Source: Gemmatimonadota bacterium (GTDB lineage Bacteria > Gemmatimonadota > Gemmatimonadetes > Gemmatimonadales > GWC2-71-9). Taken from it: a stretch of 22,425 bases of DNA. The stretch is from positions 1-22,425 of the forward strand of contig QHUQ01000120.1 in the NCBI GenBank assembly GCA_003221985.1, given 5' to 3'. Made by a program: the position numbers and the translations under genes. Below, one piece after another: positions 22,271 through 22,425 of this stretch. Positions within the stretch are counted from its first letter, which is position 1, and every line of letters starts with the position of its first letter. The notes below the pieces were generated by a model that saw nothing but the letters and a program-made list of their open reading frames with translations, was not told the origin of the DNA and ran no database searches.

Positions 22271-22425
22271 TAGCCCTCGTCATCATCGCCACCGGATTCA
22301 GGAAGCCCGTCGCGGCGTTCGTAGCCGGGGCAGCGCAACACCGGTAGCGGCGGGTAGCGCACAAACCGGGGGTCCGTCTCGGCGCGCAAGCACCGATAGA
22401 AGACGGACCCCCGCCGGTTCGTCAC
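22270..22425 (-). CDS. Small conserved-looking protein, possibly truncated at its start by the window edge
   Basis: 51 codons run from a GTG at the very edge (22425-22423) to a TAG at 22270; the true start may lie beyond the window. The sequence has a coherent, non-random look: RRGSVFYRCLRAETDPRFV, RYPPLPVLRCPGYERRDG and an acidic tail (ESGGDDDEG). Two cysteines, clustered aromatic and Pro residues and the absence of low-complexity bias suggest a real short protein, perhaps cytosolic and metal-binding. No family named. The antisense frame over the same bases (22021-22347) is less plausible. Confidence 0.55.
   Translation of the reverse strand: MTNRRGSVFYRCLRAETDPRFVRYPPLPVLRCPGYERRDGLPESGGDDDEG

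Noticed and set aside
22021..22347. Plus-strand frame of 108 codons near the right edge
   Set aside because: No ribosome binding site or domain, low-complexity start, and it is antisense to the more coherent small protein at 22270-22425.
22368..22412. 12-pair inverted repeat as a terminator or mobile-element end
   Set aside because: It lies inside a plausible coding frame, has a 21-base loop and no T run, and no target-site duplication or transposase is visible. Noted only as possible mRNA structure.

Overview
The window reads as a GC-rich bacterial chromosome segment, most likely Gemmatimonadota or a close relative. That placement is an inference from overall character: high GC, dense overlapping genes, a TonB-dependent receptor with a carboxypeptidase-like plug extension, secreted M28 and S9 peptidases, and a cupredoxin beside a sensor. 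No rRNA, tRNA, CRISPR array, transposase or phage gene was seen. 26 protein genes are called. Two are not obvious as long open frames: a sensor running off the left edge, and a 51-residue protein at the right edge.

Layout. 1-1309 (minus): a secreted cupredoxin whose 3' end overlaps a membrane sensor with a Pro/Ala-rich start encoded by an extreme G/C tract. 1374-2691 (minus): three genes joined by ATGA overlaps (membrane-anchored unknown, DinB-like protein, 52-residue basic protein). 2751-5761 (plus): a membrane-anchored PHP-domain protein and a secreted M28 peptidase, closed by a clear intrinsic terminator. 5829-6578 (minus): an unknown lipoprotein. 6651-7058 (plus): a DUF3052 protein.

7118-12424 (plus) is the most interesting block. 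Seven genes are almost all overlapping: six-helix membrane protein, winged-helix regulator, unusually short cis-prenyltransferase (UppS family), large DUF4173-type membrane protein, small membrane protein, PhzF-like isomerase and EamA transporter. A near-consensus promoter sits so close to the first start codon that the message should be leaderless. A two-part element, CTTT-N7-AAAGTACTT, lies against the -35 box of that promoter and recurs across the start codon of the prenyltransferase gene. I infer that the winged-helix protein controls both sites, giving an autoregulated polyprenyl-lipid or envelope module.

12374-18942 (minus) is a likely five-gene run: small conserved protein, secreted S9 prolyl-oligopeptidase-type peptidase, four-helix membrane protein, beta-propeller lipoprotein and TonB-dependent receptor. 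It suggests extracellular peptide use: outer-membrane uptake, a surface lipoprotein and an exported peptidase. The receptor and the EamA gene overlap tail to tail by 51 bases. A 28-base tandem duplication copies the translation start of the lipoprotein.

18990-22425: a stand-alone beta-ketoacyl-ACP synthase III, a TPR membrane protein overlapping it tail to tail, a small membrane protein, a membrane protein with a degenerate HD-GYP-like domain, a roughly 375-base stretch with no convincing gene, and the end of a small conserved protein.
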